A DNA stretch of 55,129 nucleotides from Cellulosimicrobium funkei (GCF_001019615.1 NZ_JNBQ01000027.1:1-55129); one strand, 5' to 3'. Shown: positions 26,451-34,538, counted from the first letter of the stretch. Notes: generated from the sequence alone by a model not told the origin. Translations and numbers: made by a program.

Positions 26451-28636
26451 CGCAGCGGCGGTCGGGTCAGGACGATGACGCTGCGGCCCGTCACGGAGAC
26501 CGTGTCGCCCGGGTGCAGCGCGTCGCCGACGCTCACCGTGCCGTCGGTGTCCAGCACGACGTCCCACTCCTCCCCGTACGCCGCGGGCGGCACGGTGAAC
26601 TCGAGGGCGTCCGAGTGGGCGTTGAGCAGCAGGAGGAACGAGTCGTCGACGATCGGCTCGCCGCGCCGGTCCTGCTCCGGGATGGCGTCGCCGTTGAGGA
26701 ACACCATGACGGTCCGCGCGTACGCGTGGTCCCAGTCCTGCTGGTCCATGCGCGACCCGGTGATGTCGAGCCACTCGATGTCGGGCAGCTCGTCGTCCGC
26801 CGTCCCCGCACCGCCGCGTCCCAGGAAGAAGCGCCGTCGGTGCAGCACGGGGTGGTCACGGCGCAGCCACACAACGCGGCGGGCGAAGTCGAGGAGCGCG
26901 GCCCGCTCGTCGTCGAGGCCCTCCTCGCCGCCCCAGTCCATCCAGGTGATCTCGTTGTCCTGGCAGTAGCCGTTGTTGTTGCCGTGCTGGGTGCGCGCGA
27001 TCTCGTCGCCGTGCGCGAGCATCGGCACGCCCTGGGAGAGCAGCAGCGTGGCGAGGAAGTTCCGGCGCTGGCGCGCGCGGAGCGCCCGCACCTCGGGGTC
27101 GTCCGTCGGACCCTCGACCCCGCAGTTCCACGACCGGTTGTGGCTCTCGCCGTCGTTGTTGCCCTCGCCGTTGGCCTCGTTGTGCTTCTCGTCGTAGGAG
27201 ACGAGGTCGTTCAGCGTGAAGCCGTCGTGCGCCGTGACGAAGTTGATCGACGCGATGGGCTTGCGGCCGCTGTGCTCGTAGAGGTCCGACGAGCCCGTGA
27301 GCCGGCTCGCGAGCTCGGGCAGGGTCGAGGGCTCGCCGCGCCAGAAGTCGCGCACGGTGTCCCGGTACTGCCCGTTCCACTCGGTCCACAGCGGCGGGAA
27401 GCCGCCCACCTGGTAGCCGCCGTCGCCGAGGTCCCAGGGCTCGGCGATGAGCTTGACCTGGGAGATGACCGGGTCCTGCTGCACGATGTCGAAGAACGCC
27501 GAGAGGCGGTCGACCTCGTGGAACTGGCGCGCGAGCGTGGCCGCGAGGTCGAAGCGGAACCCGTCGACGTGCATCTCGGTCACCCAGTAGCGCAGCGAGT
27601 CCATGATGAGCTGGAGCACGTGCGGCGAGCGCATGAGCAGCGAGTTGCCCGTGCCGGTCGTGTCGAAGTAGTGCGCCTCGTCGCCGTCGACCAGCCGGTA
27701 GTAGGCCTTGTTGTCGATGCCGCGGAAGCTCAGCGTCGGGCCGAGGTGGTTGCCCTCGGCGGTGTGGTTGTAGACGACGTCGAGGATGACCTCGATGCCG
27801 GCCTCGTGCAGCGCCTTGACCATGGTCTTGAACTCCATGACCTGCTGCCCGCGCGTGCCGTACGCCGCGTAGCCGTTGTGGGGCGCGAAGAACCCGATGG
27901 TGTTGTAGCCCCAGTAGTTCGACAGCCCCTTCTCGACGAGCGTGGGGTCGTTGACGAACTGGTGCACCGGCATGAGCTCGACCGCCGTGACGCCCAGCGT
28001 CACGAGGTGCTCGATCACGGAGGGGTGCGCCATGCCCGCGTACGTGCCGCGCAGCTCGTCGGGCACGTCCGGGTGGAGCATCGTCATGCCCTTGACGTGC
28101 GCCTCGTAGACCACGCTGTCGTGGTAGTCCCGGTTCGGCGGGCGGTCGTGCCCCCAGTCGAAGTACGGGTTGATGACGACCGAGACCATCGTGTGCCCGG
28201 CGGAGTCGTCGTCGTTGAGCGGGGGAGCGGTCGCGTCCTCGGCGTCCTCACCCTCGGCGGCCTCGCCCCCGGGCACCGCGTCGCCGCCGTCGGCGAAGCG
28301 GTAGGAGAACAGGGACTCGTCGCCGTCCACCCGGCCCTCGATCGCCTTCGCGTACGGGTCCAGGAGCAGCTTGGCCGGGTTGCAGCGGTGGCCGTTCGCC
28401 GGGTCGTAGGGGCCGTGCACGCGGTAGCCGTAGCGCGTGCCGGGGCCCTTCCCGGGGAGGTAGACGTGCCAGACGTGCGCGTCCACCTCCTCGAGGTCGA
28501 CGCGCGTCTCGGTGCCGTCGTCGGCGAGGAGGCAGAGCTCCACGCGCTCCGCGACCTCGGAGAACAGGGCGAAGTTCGTCCCCGTCCCGTCGTAGGTGGC
28601 GCCCAACGGGTAGGGGTGGCCTGGCCAGGTCTGCAT
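26447..28636 (-). CDS. treX: Glycogen debranching enzyme (isoamylase type)
   Basis: 729-residue GH13 debranching enzyme that supplies linear maltodextrin to TreY. A CBM48-like N-terminus begins PLGATYDGTGTNFALFSE; catalytic regions are VDGFRFDLAATL (Asp near 360), LIAEPWDLG (Glu near 397) and VTAHDGFTLNDLVSY (about 468), with NWNCG-type SWNCGVEG. An acidic, low-complexity insert lies at about 115-148. An AAGGGC ribosome site precedes the ATG. First gene of the trehalose operon. Confidence 0.94.
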   Translation of the reverse strand: MQTWPGHPYPLGATYDGTGTNFALFSEVAERVELCLLADDGTETRVDLEEVDAHVWHVYLPGKGPGTRYGYRVHGPYDPANGHRCNPAKLLLDPYAKAIEGRVDGDESLFSYRFADGGDAVPGGEAAEGEDAEDATAPPLNDDDSAGHTMVSVVINPYFDWGHDRPPNRDYHDSVVYEAHVKGMTMLHPDVPDELRGTYAGMAHPSVIEHLVTLGVTAVELMPVHQFVNDPTLVEKGLSNYWGYNTIGFFAPHNGYAAYGTRGQQVMEFKTMVKALHEAGIEVILDVVYNHTAEGNHLGPTLSFRGIDNKAYYRLVDGDEAHYFDTTGTGNSLLMRSPHVLQLIMDSLRYWVTEMHVDGFRFDLAATLARQFHEVDRLSAFFDIVQQDPVISQVKLIAEPWDLGDGGYQVGGFPPLWTEWNGQYRDTVRDFWRGEPSTLPELASRLTGSSDLYEHSGRKPIASINFVTAHDGFTLNDLVSYDEKHNEANGEGNNDGESHNRSWNCGVEGPTDDPEVRALRARQRRNFLATLLLSQGVPMLAHGDEIARTQHGNNNGYCQDNEITWMDWGGEEGLDDERAALLDFARRVVWLRRDHPVLHRRRFFLGRGGAGTADDELPDIEWLDITGSRMDQQDWDHAYARTVMVFLNGDAIPEQDRRGEPIVDDSFLLLLNAHSDALEFTVPPAAYGEEWDVVLDTDGTVSVGDALHPGDTVSVTGRSVIVLTRPPLR

Positions 28637-28843
28637 GCCCTTGAGGATTCCACGCACCCCGGGTCGCTGTCGTCGCAGGAGGCGCCTGATCCCGAGTGAC
28701 GGGGGCCACGCAGATGAAATAGTGTGCCAAGCACGCACGACAACCGGCGTGCGCCGCGCACCCGTCTCACCGTCGGGCGCCCGGGCCGCCCCGCGCCGCG
28801 GACGGTCGTGCATGGCGGCGACGGACCTGGTAGACCCGTGCCT

Positions 28844-29059
28844 ATGAGCACCCACGCAGACCACCGCGACGACCTCAACGAGTCCGACGTCGCCTCCGCC
28901 CGACTGTCCCCGCGGCGCGAGGAGGAGGGGGAGCCCGTCGGTGACGTGCTGACCGGTGGGGACGCGACCAAGGCCCCGCAGTCGCTCTCGGAGAACGAGC
29001 GTCGGCCGATCGACGGCGCGTCGTCGGGCACGTCCTGGGACGACCCCGACGAGCTCTGA
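28844..29059 (+). CDS. Small acidic hypothetical protein
   Basis: 71 residues, highly charged (begins STHADHRDDLNESDVASARL and ends SWDDPDEL), with no hydrophobic core, so probably disordered. The frame is supported by TAGACC at 28831-28836, 7 nt before the ATG, and by a tight fit before the convergent gene (3 nt between stops). I recognise no family. The 207-bp gap to divergent treX holds this -10 and no other clear element. Confidence 0.6.
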   Translation: MSTHADHRDDLNESDVASARLSPRREEEGEPVGDVLTGGDATKAPQSLSENERRPIDGASSGTSWDDPDEL

Positions 29060-29062
29060 GCG

Positions 29063-29380
29063 TCAGTCCACGCGCGGCAGCCGGTCGGCGTCGACCGGGA
29101 TGAGCCGGGGCATCCCGGCGGGAGCCACGGCGCTCAGCGCGAGGTAGCGCGCCTCGGCGCGATGGAGGCGGATGTGCTCGTCGACGGTCCAGTCCGGACC
29201 GTTCGTCAGCGACATGCCGCACGAGCAGTCGATCGTCACCTGCCCGGCCGCGTCCTCACGGACCTGCCCGATCGTCACGTGCGCGGAGCGCGCGTCCGCC
29301 TTCGCGCGGCGCATGCTCGCGCTGACGGGTTCGGGGCGCGTGGGCTCCGGCGGCGGGGTCGGGGCGGGTGCGGCACTCAC
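29063..29380 (-). CDS. Small hypothetical protein with a CxC/HxxxH motif
   Basis: 105 residues. Pro-rich N-terminus, then VTIDCSCGMSLTNGPDW and VDEHIRLHRAEARYL: a CxC followed about 15 residues later by HxxxH, which could bind one zinc ion. No known family recognised. GTG start with TAGGCT (29389-29394, minus) 8 nt upstream, suggesting a leaderless message. Confidence 0.6.
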   Translation of the reverse strand: MSAAPAPTPPPEPTRPEPVSASMRRAKADARSAHVTIGQVREDAAGQVTIDCSCGMSLTNGPDWTVDEHIRLHRAEARYLALSAVAPAGMPRLIPVDADRLPRVD

Positions 29381-29466
29381 AGAGCCCGAGCCTAGACGGC
29401 GACGCGCGGGTCCGTGCACGCGGCGCACGTCTCCGACCGGACGGGGCCGTGGACCCGCCGGCCGTC

Positions 29467-29790
29467 TCAGTGGGTGTGGGCGATCCCCAGGGCGTGCGCC
29501 CGCTCGTGCTCGCGCTCGGCGGCCTCGCGCGCGGCGATGCGAGCCCGGACCTCCTCGCGCCGGAGCGGGGGGACGGTCGTCGGCGGGTTGCGACGTTCCG
29601 GCAGCTTGGCGAGGAGCCGCGCGACGATGGCCGTGACCTCGTCGACCGCCCGCTCGAACGGCTCCTGCGTCGCGGCGCTCGTGCGCTGGATCCCGGTCAC
29701 CTTCCGGACGAACTGGCGAGCCGCCGCCTCGATCTCCTCGTCCGTGGCGGGGGGCTCGAGGCCGCGCAGGGTCGTGATGTTCCGGCACAT
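29467..29790 (-). CDS. DUF2277 domain-containing protein
   Basis: 107 residues. MCRNITTLRGLEPPATDEEI followed by AARQFVRKVTGI is the DUF2277 signature; function unknown. The C-terminal third is a charged helix ending in His residues. The start is supported by TAGCGT (29798-29803, minus), 7 nt before the ATG. Monocistronic. Confidence 0.85.
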   Translation of the reverse strand: MCRNITTLRGLEPPATDEEIEAAARQFVRKVTGIQRTSAATQEPFERAVDEVTAIVARLLAKLPERRNPPTTVPPLRREEVRARIAAREAAEREHERAHALGIAHTH

Positions 29791-29841
29791 GCCCTCGACG
29801 CTACGTGCGGGCGAGGAGCACCACAAGAGCGGCCTGCGTCG

Positions 29842-30732
29842 TCAGGCGAACCGTGCCGAGACGGCGAGCGTCTCGCCGACGTCGACGCGGACGTCCGCGA
29901 GGCGGACGCCCGGGGGGAGGTCGGACACGAGGTCGACCTGGCGACCCTCGACCTTGGCGAGCTCGCCGCGTGCCGCGACGAGCAGCGCCGCGACGACGGG
30001 GTTGCGGCTCGACAGCTCGAGGCCCCGGACGGCGAGCACCATCTGGGCGTCGACCTCGGCGGTGGCCGTCGCGCGGACGCTCGCGGAGAGGATGCCCTTG
30101 CGGACCCGGGCGAACGCGCGGAGCGTGACGCTGCGGGGTCCCGCCGACTCGAGCTCGACGTCGAGCGACGCGAGCGTGAGGCCGAGGTTCTGGAGCTCCG
30201 TGGCGACGAGCCGCCGCGCGGTCGCGACGATCGCGTCGCGCGGCGCCGCGACCCGGACGTGGCCGGTGAGGGGTGCGGCGTCGTCGGGCTCGACGCCCTC
30301 GACCCCGAGGCCGCCGGCCGCGTCCTCGACCCAGTGGAACCGCAGACCCTCGGCCTCGGCGACGACGTCCACCGGCACGTCCTCCACCACGAGCGGGTGG
30401 GCGTCGACGCGCACCCGGCGCAGGACCGCGTCCTCGCGCGAGCGCACGTCCTCGACGTCAGAGGTCGTGGGGCCGGTCGACGTCGTGTCCGTCGGCGTGC
30501 TCGGGGACGCGCCGCCGACGCGCACGTGCACCCCGGTCAGGTCGACGTCGAGCCGCGCGACGTCGGCGCCGTCGAGGTTGGCGTCGAGCCGGGCCCGCTC
30601 GGCGCCCTGGACGGTCGGGCCGAGCGCGTCGAGCAGGACGGGGCGTAGCCGGGCGAGGAGCTCGGCGGCGGTCGTGGGGCGCGGGGCGGTGCCGAGCGGC
30701 AGCACGTCGTGGGCGGGGCGCAGATCGGGCAT
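29842..30732 (-). CDS. Conserved hypothetical protein, DUF2993/LmeA-like C-terminus
   Basis: 296 residues without signal peptide or membrane segment. The second half (about 150-295) has the alternating strand pattern and the near-terminal LPPGVRLADVRVDVGETL reminiscent of LmeA/DUF2993 lipid-binding proteins; the first half is Thr/Pro-linked around 75-90. The family call is tentative. ATG with TACTCT (30739-30744, minus) 6 nt upstream. The terminator of the tRNA operon lies just upstream. Confidence 0.55.
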   Translation of the reverse strand: MPDLRPAHDVLPLGTAPRPTTAAELLARLRPVLLDALGPTVQGAERARLDANLDGADVARLDVDLTGVHVRVGGASPSTPTDTTSTGPTTSDVEDVRSREDAVLRRVRVDAHPLVVEDVPVDVVAEAEGLRFHWVEDAAGGLGVEGVEPDDAAPLTGHVRVAAPRDAIVATARRLVATELQNLGLTLASLDVELESAGPRSVTLRAFARVRKGILSASVRATATAEVDAQMVLAVRGLELSSRNPVVAALLVAARGELAKVEGRQVDLVSDLPPGVRLADVRVDVGETLAVSARFA

Positions 30733-30752
30733 GGGCCGAGAGTAGTGGACGA

Positions 30753-30787
30753 CGAAGGCCGCCCCGGGGAACCCGGGACGGCCTTCG
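30753..30787 (-). terminator. Terminator hairpin of the tRNA operon
   Basis: Arms 30753-30768 and 30772-30787 pair over 16 positions with one mismatch and a 3-nt loop, just downstream of the last tRNA on the minus strand. No T-tract, as is common in high-GC actinobacteria. Confidence 0.7.
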
Positions 30788-30790
30788 TGC

Positions 30791-30865
30791 TGGTGGGCGA
30801 TACTGGGATCGAACCAGTGACCTCTTCCGTGTCAGGGAAGCGCGCTACCGCTGCGCCAATCGCCC
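30791..30865 (-). tRNA. tRNA-Val (GAC), copy 1
   Basis: Acceptor GGGCGAT pairs with ATCGCCC; anticodon arm CTTCC-CTGACAC-GGAAG gives anticodon GAC; T-arm CTGG-TTCGATC-CCAG; discriminator A followed by an encoded CCA (30791-30793). Third tRNA of the Gly-Cys-Val cassette. Confidence 0.95.
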
Positions 30866-30888
30866 GGGGTGATGCTGCACTGCATGCG

Positions 30889-30959
30889 AGGTGGAGATGG
30901 GATTCGAACCCACGTATACGGCTTTGCAGGCCGCTGCCTCGCCTCTCGGCCACTCCACC
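30889..30959 (-). tRNA. tRNA-Cys (GCA), copy 1
   Basis: Acceptor GGTGGAG/CTCCACC, anticodon loop CTGCAAA giving GCA, discriminator U73, as expected for tRNA-Cys. CCA is not encoded. 71 nt. Confidence 0.95.
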
Positions 30960-31013
30960 ATGAGACGTGCTCCCTCTCGCTCCCGAGAGAGCAGGCCAGA
31001 GAGTGGGCCTCCG

Positions 31014-31086
31014 AGCGGATGACGGGACTCGAACCCGCGACCCTCACCTTGGCAAGGTGATGCTCTACCAACTGAGCCACATCCGC
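31014..31086 (-). tRNA. tRNA-Gly (GCC), copy 1
   Basis: Acceptor GCGGATG with matching 3' strand, anticodon stem TCACC/GGTGA, loop TTGCCAA giving GCC, discriminator U. First tRNA of the cassette. A TAGTAT -10 (31137-31142, minus) lies 50 bp upstream. Confidence 0.95.
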
Positions 31087-31136
31087 GCGGCCGGTCGTCG
31101 GGCTCCTGAGAGCCTTCGTGATCCGGCGCGAAGCAC

Positions 31137-31142
31137 ATACTA
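31137..31142 (-). promoter_or_regulatory. -10 element of the first tRNA cassette
   Basis: TAGTAT on the minus strand, 50 bp before tRNA-Gly copy 1. The same TAGTAT precedes tRNA-Val(CAC) at 33758. No good -35 seen. Confidence 0.45.
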
Positions 31143-31190
31143 GCCGACTTCCCGTCCGGACCGTGCATCCGGTCCGGGTGATGGTCGGCG

Positions 31191-31232
31191 CGCGAGAGGC
31201 CGCTCCGGACGGTGCCGGGGCGGCCTCTCGCG
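31191..31232 (-). terminator. Hairpin between the two tRNA cassettes
   Basis: Perfect 13-bp stem (31191-31203 with 31220-31232), 16-nt loop, just after tRNA-Val copy 2. It separates the two cassettes into two transcripts. Confidence 0.6.
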
Positions 31233-31241
31233 TCGTGCTCG

Positions 31242-31313
31242 TGGGCGATACTGGGATCGAACCAGTGACCTCTTCCGTGTCAGGGAAGCGCGCTACCGCT
31301 GCGCCAATCGCCC
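31242..31313 (-). tRNA. tRNA-Val (GAC), copy 2
   Basis: Same 72-nt body as copy 1, including anticodon GAC, but the base after the discriminator runs CGA, so CCA is not encoded here. Confidence 0.95.
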
Positions 31314-31333
31314 CGAAGGGTGGTGCTGCTGCG

Positions 31334-31404
31334 AGGTGGAGATGGGATTCGAACCCACGTATACGGCTTTGCAGGCCGCTGCCTCGCCTCTCGGCCACTC
31401 CACC
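31334..31404 (-). tRNA. tRNA-Cys (GCA), copy 2
   Basis: Identical in arms and anticodon to copy 1; 71 nt, U73, no encoded CCA. Confidence 0.95.
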
Positions 31405-31452
31405 GCGACCTGCCCTCCGCCGCCGCGAGAGCGGTCGGAGAGTGGGCCTCCG

Positions 31453-31525
31453 AGCGGATGACGGGACTCGAACCCGCGACCCTCACCTTGGCAAGGTGAT
31501 GCTCTACCAACTGAGCCACATCCGC
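31453..31525 (-). tRNA. tRNA-Gly (GCC), copy 2
   Basis: Same sequence as copy 1 in all arms; the flanks (CTCCGA side and GCGGCCGG side) are also conserved between copies. First gene of the upstream cassette. Confidence 0.95.
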
Positions 31526-31593
31526 GCGGCCGGACGGGTGAGAACTTCGAGGAATCACTTCCTGTCGGCCCCCGGCGTTCCGGCGCGTCCCAG

Positions 31594-31624
31594 ACATTAG
31601 TCCACGTTCGCGCCCGGAGTCCAA
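31594..31624 (-). promoter_or_regulatory. Promoter of the second tRNA cassette
   Basis: TTGGAC (-35, 31619-31624) and TAATGT (-10, 31594-31599) on the minus strand, 19-bp spacer, about 70 bp before tRNA-Gly copy 2. Confidence 0.45.
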
Positions 31625-31701
31625 CCGGCGTCGTCCCGTGCGCGTCGGGTGCGCACCCGGGCTCGTCCGGGTGGCGCGCGTGTGCTCGGTAGCGTGGTCC
31701 C

Positions 31702-32805
31702 GTGCCAGGACCTGGGAGAACGTCGTCGAGGCCGGGGCTCGCGAGCTTCGCGGGCCGCGCCGCCACCGGTGTGGTGGAGGTCGTCGACCTGTGGCGCGAG
31801 CCGGAGCGGCTCGCCGGCGAGGGCCCGTGGTTCGTCGTGGCGGACTTCGACGCCCCCGCTCGCGGCGGGCGAGCGCGCGCCTGGCGGTTCGCGGAGCGCG
31901 TCGACCCGGCGGAGCTCGCGCGGGAGGCGGGCGGAAGGGACGCATGGCGCGGGCCCGCGCCGTCCGACTGGGAGAGCTCGATGGACCGTGCGGCGTACGA
32001 GGCCGCGGTCGCCCGCGTGCGCGAGGAGGTCCGCGAGGGCGAGGTCTACCAGGCCAACGTCTGCCGCGTGCTGTCCGCCCCGCTCGTCGCCCCGGACGGC
32101 ACCGAGCCGGACGCCGCGGCCCTCGGGCGCCGTCTGGCCCGGGGGAACCCGGCGCCCTACGCGGGCGTCCTGCACGTCCCGGCGAGCTCCGGCGTCGACC
32201 CCGTCTGGGTAGTGACCGCGTCCCCCGAGCTCTACCTCCGCGTCGCGGGCGGGACGGTGACGTCCGGACCGATCAAGGGCACCGCTCCGACGCCGGACGG
32301 GCTCACCGCCAAGGACCGCGCGGAGAACGTCATGATTACCGACCTCGTGCGCAACGACCTCCAGCGCGTGTGCGACCCGGGGACGGTCGAGGTCACGGAC
32401 CTGCTCGCGGTCGAGCAGCACCCCGGCCTCGTGCACCTCGTGAGCACCGTCGCGGGAAGGCTCCGTCCGGGCCTGGGCGACCCGGCGGCACTCTGGCCCG
32501 CGCTGCTCGACGCGACCTTCCCGCCCGCGTCCGTGTCCGGCGCCCCGAAGTCGTCCGCGCTCCGGATCATCGACGCGCTCGAGCCCGTGCCGCGCGGTCC
32601 CTACTGCGGGGCGATCGGGTGGGTCGACGGCGACGAGGCGGTGCTCGCCGTCGGGATCCGGACGTTCTGGTGGTCCGACGGCGTGCTCCGTTTCGGCACG
32701 GGGGCGGGGATCACGTGGGGGAGCGACCCCGCGCGCGAGTGGGAGGAGACCGAGCTCAAGGCGCGGCGACTCGTCGGCCTCGCCTCCGGCACACTGGAGC
32801 CATGA
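31702..32805 (+). CDS. pabB: Aminodeoxychorismate synthase component I
   Basis: 367-residue chorismate-binding enzyme that aminates chorismate in p-aminobenzoate/folate synthesis. PIKGTAPTP (about 190-198), ENVMITDLVRND (about 207-218), LVHLVSTVAGRL, SVSGAPKSSALRII (about 277) and RGPYCGAIGW are the conserved catalytic and magnesium-binding blocks; PIKGT favours PabB over anthranilate synthase. It is shorter than E. coli PabB at the N-terminus. GTG start with TAGCGT 6 nt upstream (leaderless). The stop overlaps the pabC start. Confidence 0.92.
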   Translation: MPGPGRTSSRPGLASFAGRAATGVVEVVDLWREPERLAGEGPWFVVADFDAPARGGRARAWRFAERVDPAELAREAGGRDAWRGPAPSDWESSMDRAAYEAAVARVREEVREGEVYQANVCRVLSAPLVAPDGTEPDAAALGRRLARGNPAPYAGVLHVPASSGVDPVWVVTASPELYLRVAGGTVTSGPIKGTAPTPDGLTAKDRAENVMITDLVRNDLQRVCDPGTVEVTDLLAVEQHPGLVHLVSTVAGRLRPGLGDPAALWPALLDATFPPASVSGAPKSSALRIIDALEPVPRGPYCGAIGWVDGDEAVLAVGIRTFWWSDGVLRFGTGAGITWGSDPAREWEETELKARRLVGLASGTLEP

Positions 32806-33722
32806 GCACTCCTGCGGCCACGACGCCGACGTCCGACCGACCGTCCGAGAACCTCGTGATCTGGGCGGACGGGCGACTGGTCCGTCCGCGCGAGGAGGCC
32901 CTCAGCGCCGTGGACCACGGCCTCACGGTCGGGGACGGCGTGTTCGAGACGTGCGCCGTGTTCGACGGGCAGGCGTTCGCGCTCACCCGGCACCTGCGCC
33001 GGCTCGCGCGGTCCGCCGCCGGCCTCGGGCTCGACGCGCCGGACGAGCAGCGCGTGCTCGACGGCGTCACGGCCGTGCTCGCGGAAGCCGACGCCCGGAC
33101 ACGGGCCGGGGCAGGCGGCGTCGGGCGGCTGCGCATCACCGTGACCGCCGGCGTCGGGCCTCTCGGGTCCGGACGGACGCCCGGCGCGCAGACCGTCGTC
33201 GTCGCCGCGGGCCCCGCGACCATCAGCCCTGCCGGGCGAGCCGTGCGCTCGCCGTGGACGCGCAACGAGCGGTCGGCCGTCGCGGGGCTGAAGACGACGT
33301 CCTACGCCGAGAACGTCGTCGCGCTCGCCGACGCCGTCGCGAAGGGCGGCGACGAGGCGCTCCTGGCGAACACGGCGGGCGACCTGTGCGAGGGCACGGG
33401 GGCGAACGTCCTCGTCGAGCGTGGGGGTGAGCTCGTCACGCCGCTCCTGGCGTCGGGCTGCCTCGCCGGCATCACGCGCGAGCTGCTGCTTGAGTGGGCC
33501 GCCGAGGACGGGCTGCCGGTGCGCGAGGCCCGACCCGGAGAGCTGCCGTTCGCGGTGCTCGACGAGGTGACCGCGGGGGAGGCCGCCCTGCTCCTCGCCG
33601 GCTCGGTCCGCAACGTTCAGCCCGTGACCTGGCTCGACGGCGTCGACGTGGCCGCCGGGGAGCTGTCGCTCGCCGCGCGCGAGCTGTTCGAGCGGCGTCG
33701 TCGCGAGCGCCTCGACCCCTGA
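32802..33722 (+). CDS. pabC: Aminodeoxychorismate lyase (class IV aminotransferase)
   Basis: 306 residues. AVDHGLTVGDGVFETC and RHLRRLARSA open the fold; the PLP Lys is in GLKTTSYAENV (about 163), and NTAGDLCEGTGANVLV and GCLAGITRELLLEWA complete the family pattern. It releases p-aminobenzoate and pyruvate from aminodeoxychorismate. Linkage to pabB by a 4-bp overlap supports this over branched-chain or D-amino-acid transaminase. Confidence 0.9.
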   Translation: MSTPAATTPTSDRPSENLVIWADGRLVRPREEALSAVDHGLTVGDGVFETCAVFDGQAFALTRHLRRLARSAAGLGLDAPDEQRVLDGVTAVLAEADARTRAGAGGVGRLRITVTAGVGPLGSGRTPGAQTVVVAAGPATISPAGRAVRSPWTRNERSAVAGLKTTSYAENVVALADAVAKGGDEALLANTAGDLCEGTGANVLVERGGELVTPLLASGCLAGITRELLLEWAAEDGLPVREARPGELPFAVLDEVTAGEAALLLAGSVRNVQPVTWLDGVDVAAGELSLAARELFERRRRERLDP

Positions 33723-33734
33723 TCGCGGCCGGTT

Positions 33735-33763
33735 TTTCGATCCGGTCCGTTTCAGGCTAGTAT
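33735..33763 (+). promoter_or_regulatory. Promoter of tRNA-Val(CAC)
   Basis: TTTCGA (-35-like, 33735-33740), 17-bp spacer, TAGTAT (-10, 33758-33763); the tRNA begins 14 bp later. Confidence 0.5.
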
Positions 33764-33776
33764 CGACCTCGCACTC

Positions 33777-33848
33777 GGGCGATTGGCGCAGTGGTAGCGC
33801 GCTTCGTTCACACCGAAGAGGTCACTGGTTCGAACCCAGTATCGCCCA
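33777..33848 (+). tRNA. tRNA-Val (CAC)
   Basis: Acceptor GGGCGAT/ATCGCCC, anticodon arm CTTCG-TTCACAC-CGAAG giving CAC, T-arm CTGG-TTCGAAC-CCAG, discriminator A; CCA not encoded (CCG follows). Outside the anticodon arm it differs from the GAC copies at only two positions. Confidence 0.95.
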
Positions 33849-33857
33849 CCGAGATCG

Positions 33858-33886
33858 AGGCCCGGAACCGTCATGGTTCCGGGCCT
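33858..33886 (+). terminator. Terminator after tRNA-Val(CAC)
   Basis: Perfect 12-bp stem (33858-33869 with 33875-33886) and 5-nt loop, followed by TCGTCGTGT. Confidence 0.75.
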
Positions 33887-34073
33887 TCGTCGTGTGCGGA
33901 TCGCGTGGGAGCGCGGCATCGAAGCACGCCTGGGACAGGCGGGTGGGTCTCGTCTCCGCAGGCCGGGGTGGTCGTCGCCCGGACGGCCGCGCTAGCCTGA
34001 CGGCCCGCGCGACGGCGCACCGCCGTCGCCCGCCGATGGCCCGGCGTCGCCGCTGAAAGGCGCCTCACGATGA

Positions 34074-34449
34074 ACCGCACCCGAGAGGCATCCTCAGTGC
34101 GCCGATGAGCGGCGCCAAGTCGAGCCGCGCGAGCTGCGTCGCGCCCGTCGCCCGAACCGCCACGGTTGCTGGGGACACCTGACCGTCGCACCGTTGTGGG
34201 TCGCGTACGACGCCACCCTCGGCTCGCTCCTGCGCACGTGCGACGCGGTCGGGGCGTGCCTCGCCGTGCCGCCGGGGCTGCTCGGGCGCGAGCGCCACGG
34301 TGTGCCGGACGACGTCCTGGTGGTCGTCGACGAGTGCGTCGAGATCCCCCGACGAGTGCGTCGCGATCCCGATGGCGGGCCGGGGCGCGAGCCTCGACGA
34401 CGCGGTCGCGGGCAGCTTCGTGCTGTACCGCCTGGCGGGCCTGGCGTGA
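34074..34449 (+). pseudogene. Relic of a TrmH/SpoU-type RNA 2'-O-methyltransferase
   Basis: Pieces of one SpoU-like protein are readable in two frames. Frame 1 (34074-34350) reads RHGCWGHLTVAPLW, YDATLGSLLRTCDAVGACLAVP, then jumps to LGRERHGVPDDVL and DECVEIP: the roughly 55 residues expected between these blocks are missing. A 21-nt segment is then duplicated (34328-34348 and 34350-34370, one mismatch, offset 22), which shifts the frame. The final motif IPMAGRGASLDDAVAG and SFVLYRLAGLA continues in the new frame to a stop at 34447-34449. No intact start is evident. The relic cannot make a working enzyme. The flanks 33887-34073 and 34450-34538 show no gene. Confidence 0.75.
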
Positions 34450-34538
34450 GGTCGACCGGTCCGGCCCCGGCGTGCCTCCTCACGGTCCGCACCCGCCGTC
34501 CGATGCGAGCGGTCGGCAACGCTCCTAGGGTTCCGAGC

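Noticed and set aside
30791-31525. Repeat pair as a possible attachment-site or integrated element
   Set aside because: The repeats are complete tRNA cassettes in the same orientation with no integrase or foreign genes between them.
33871-34191. Minus-strand open frame opposite the methyltransferase relic
   Set aside because: Arg-rich composition, no start signal, and antisense to readable SpoU motifs.
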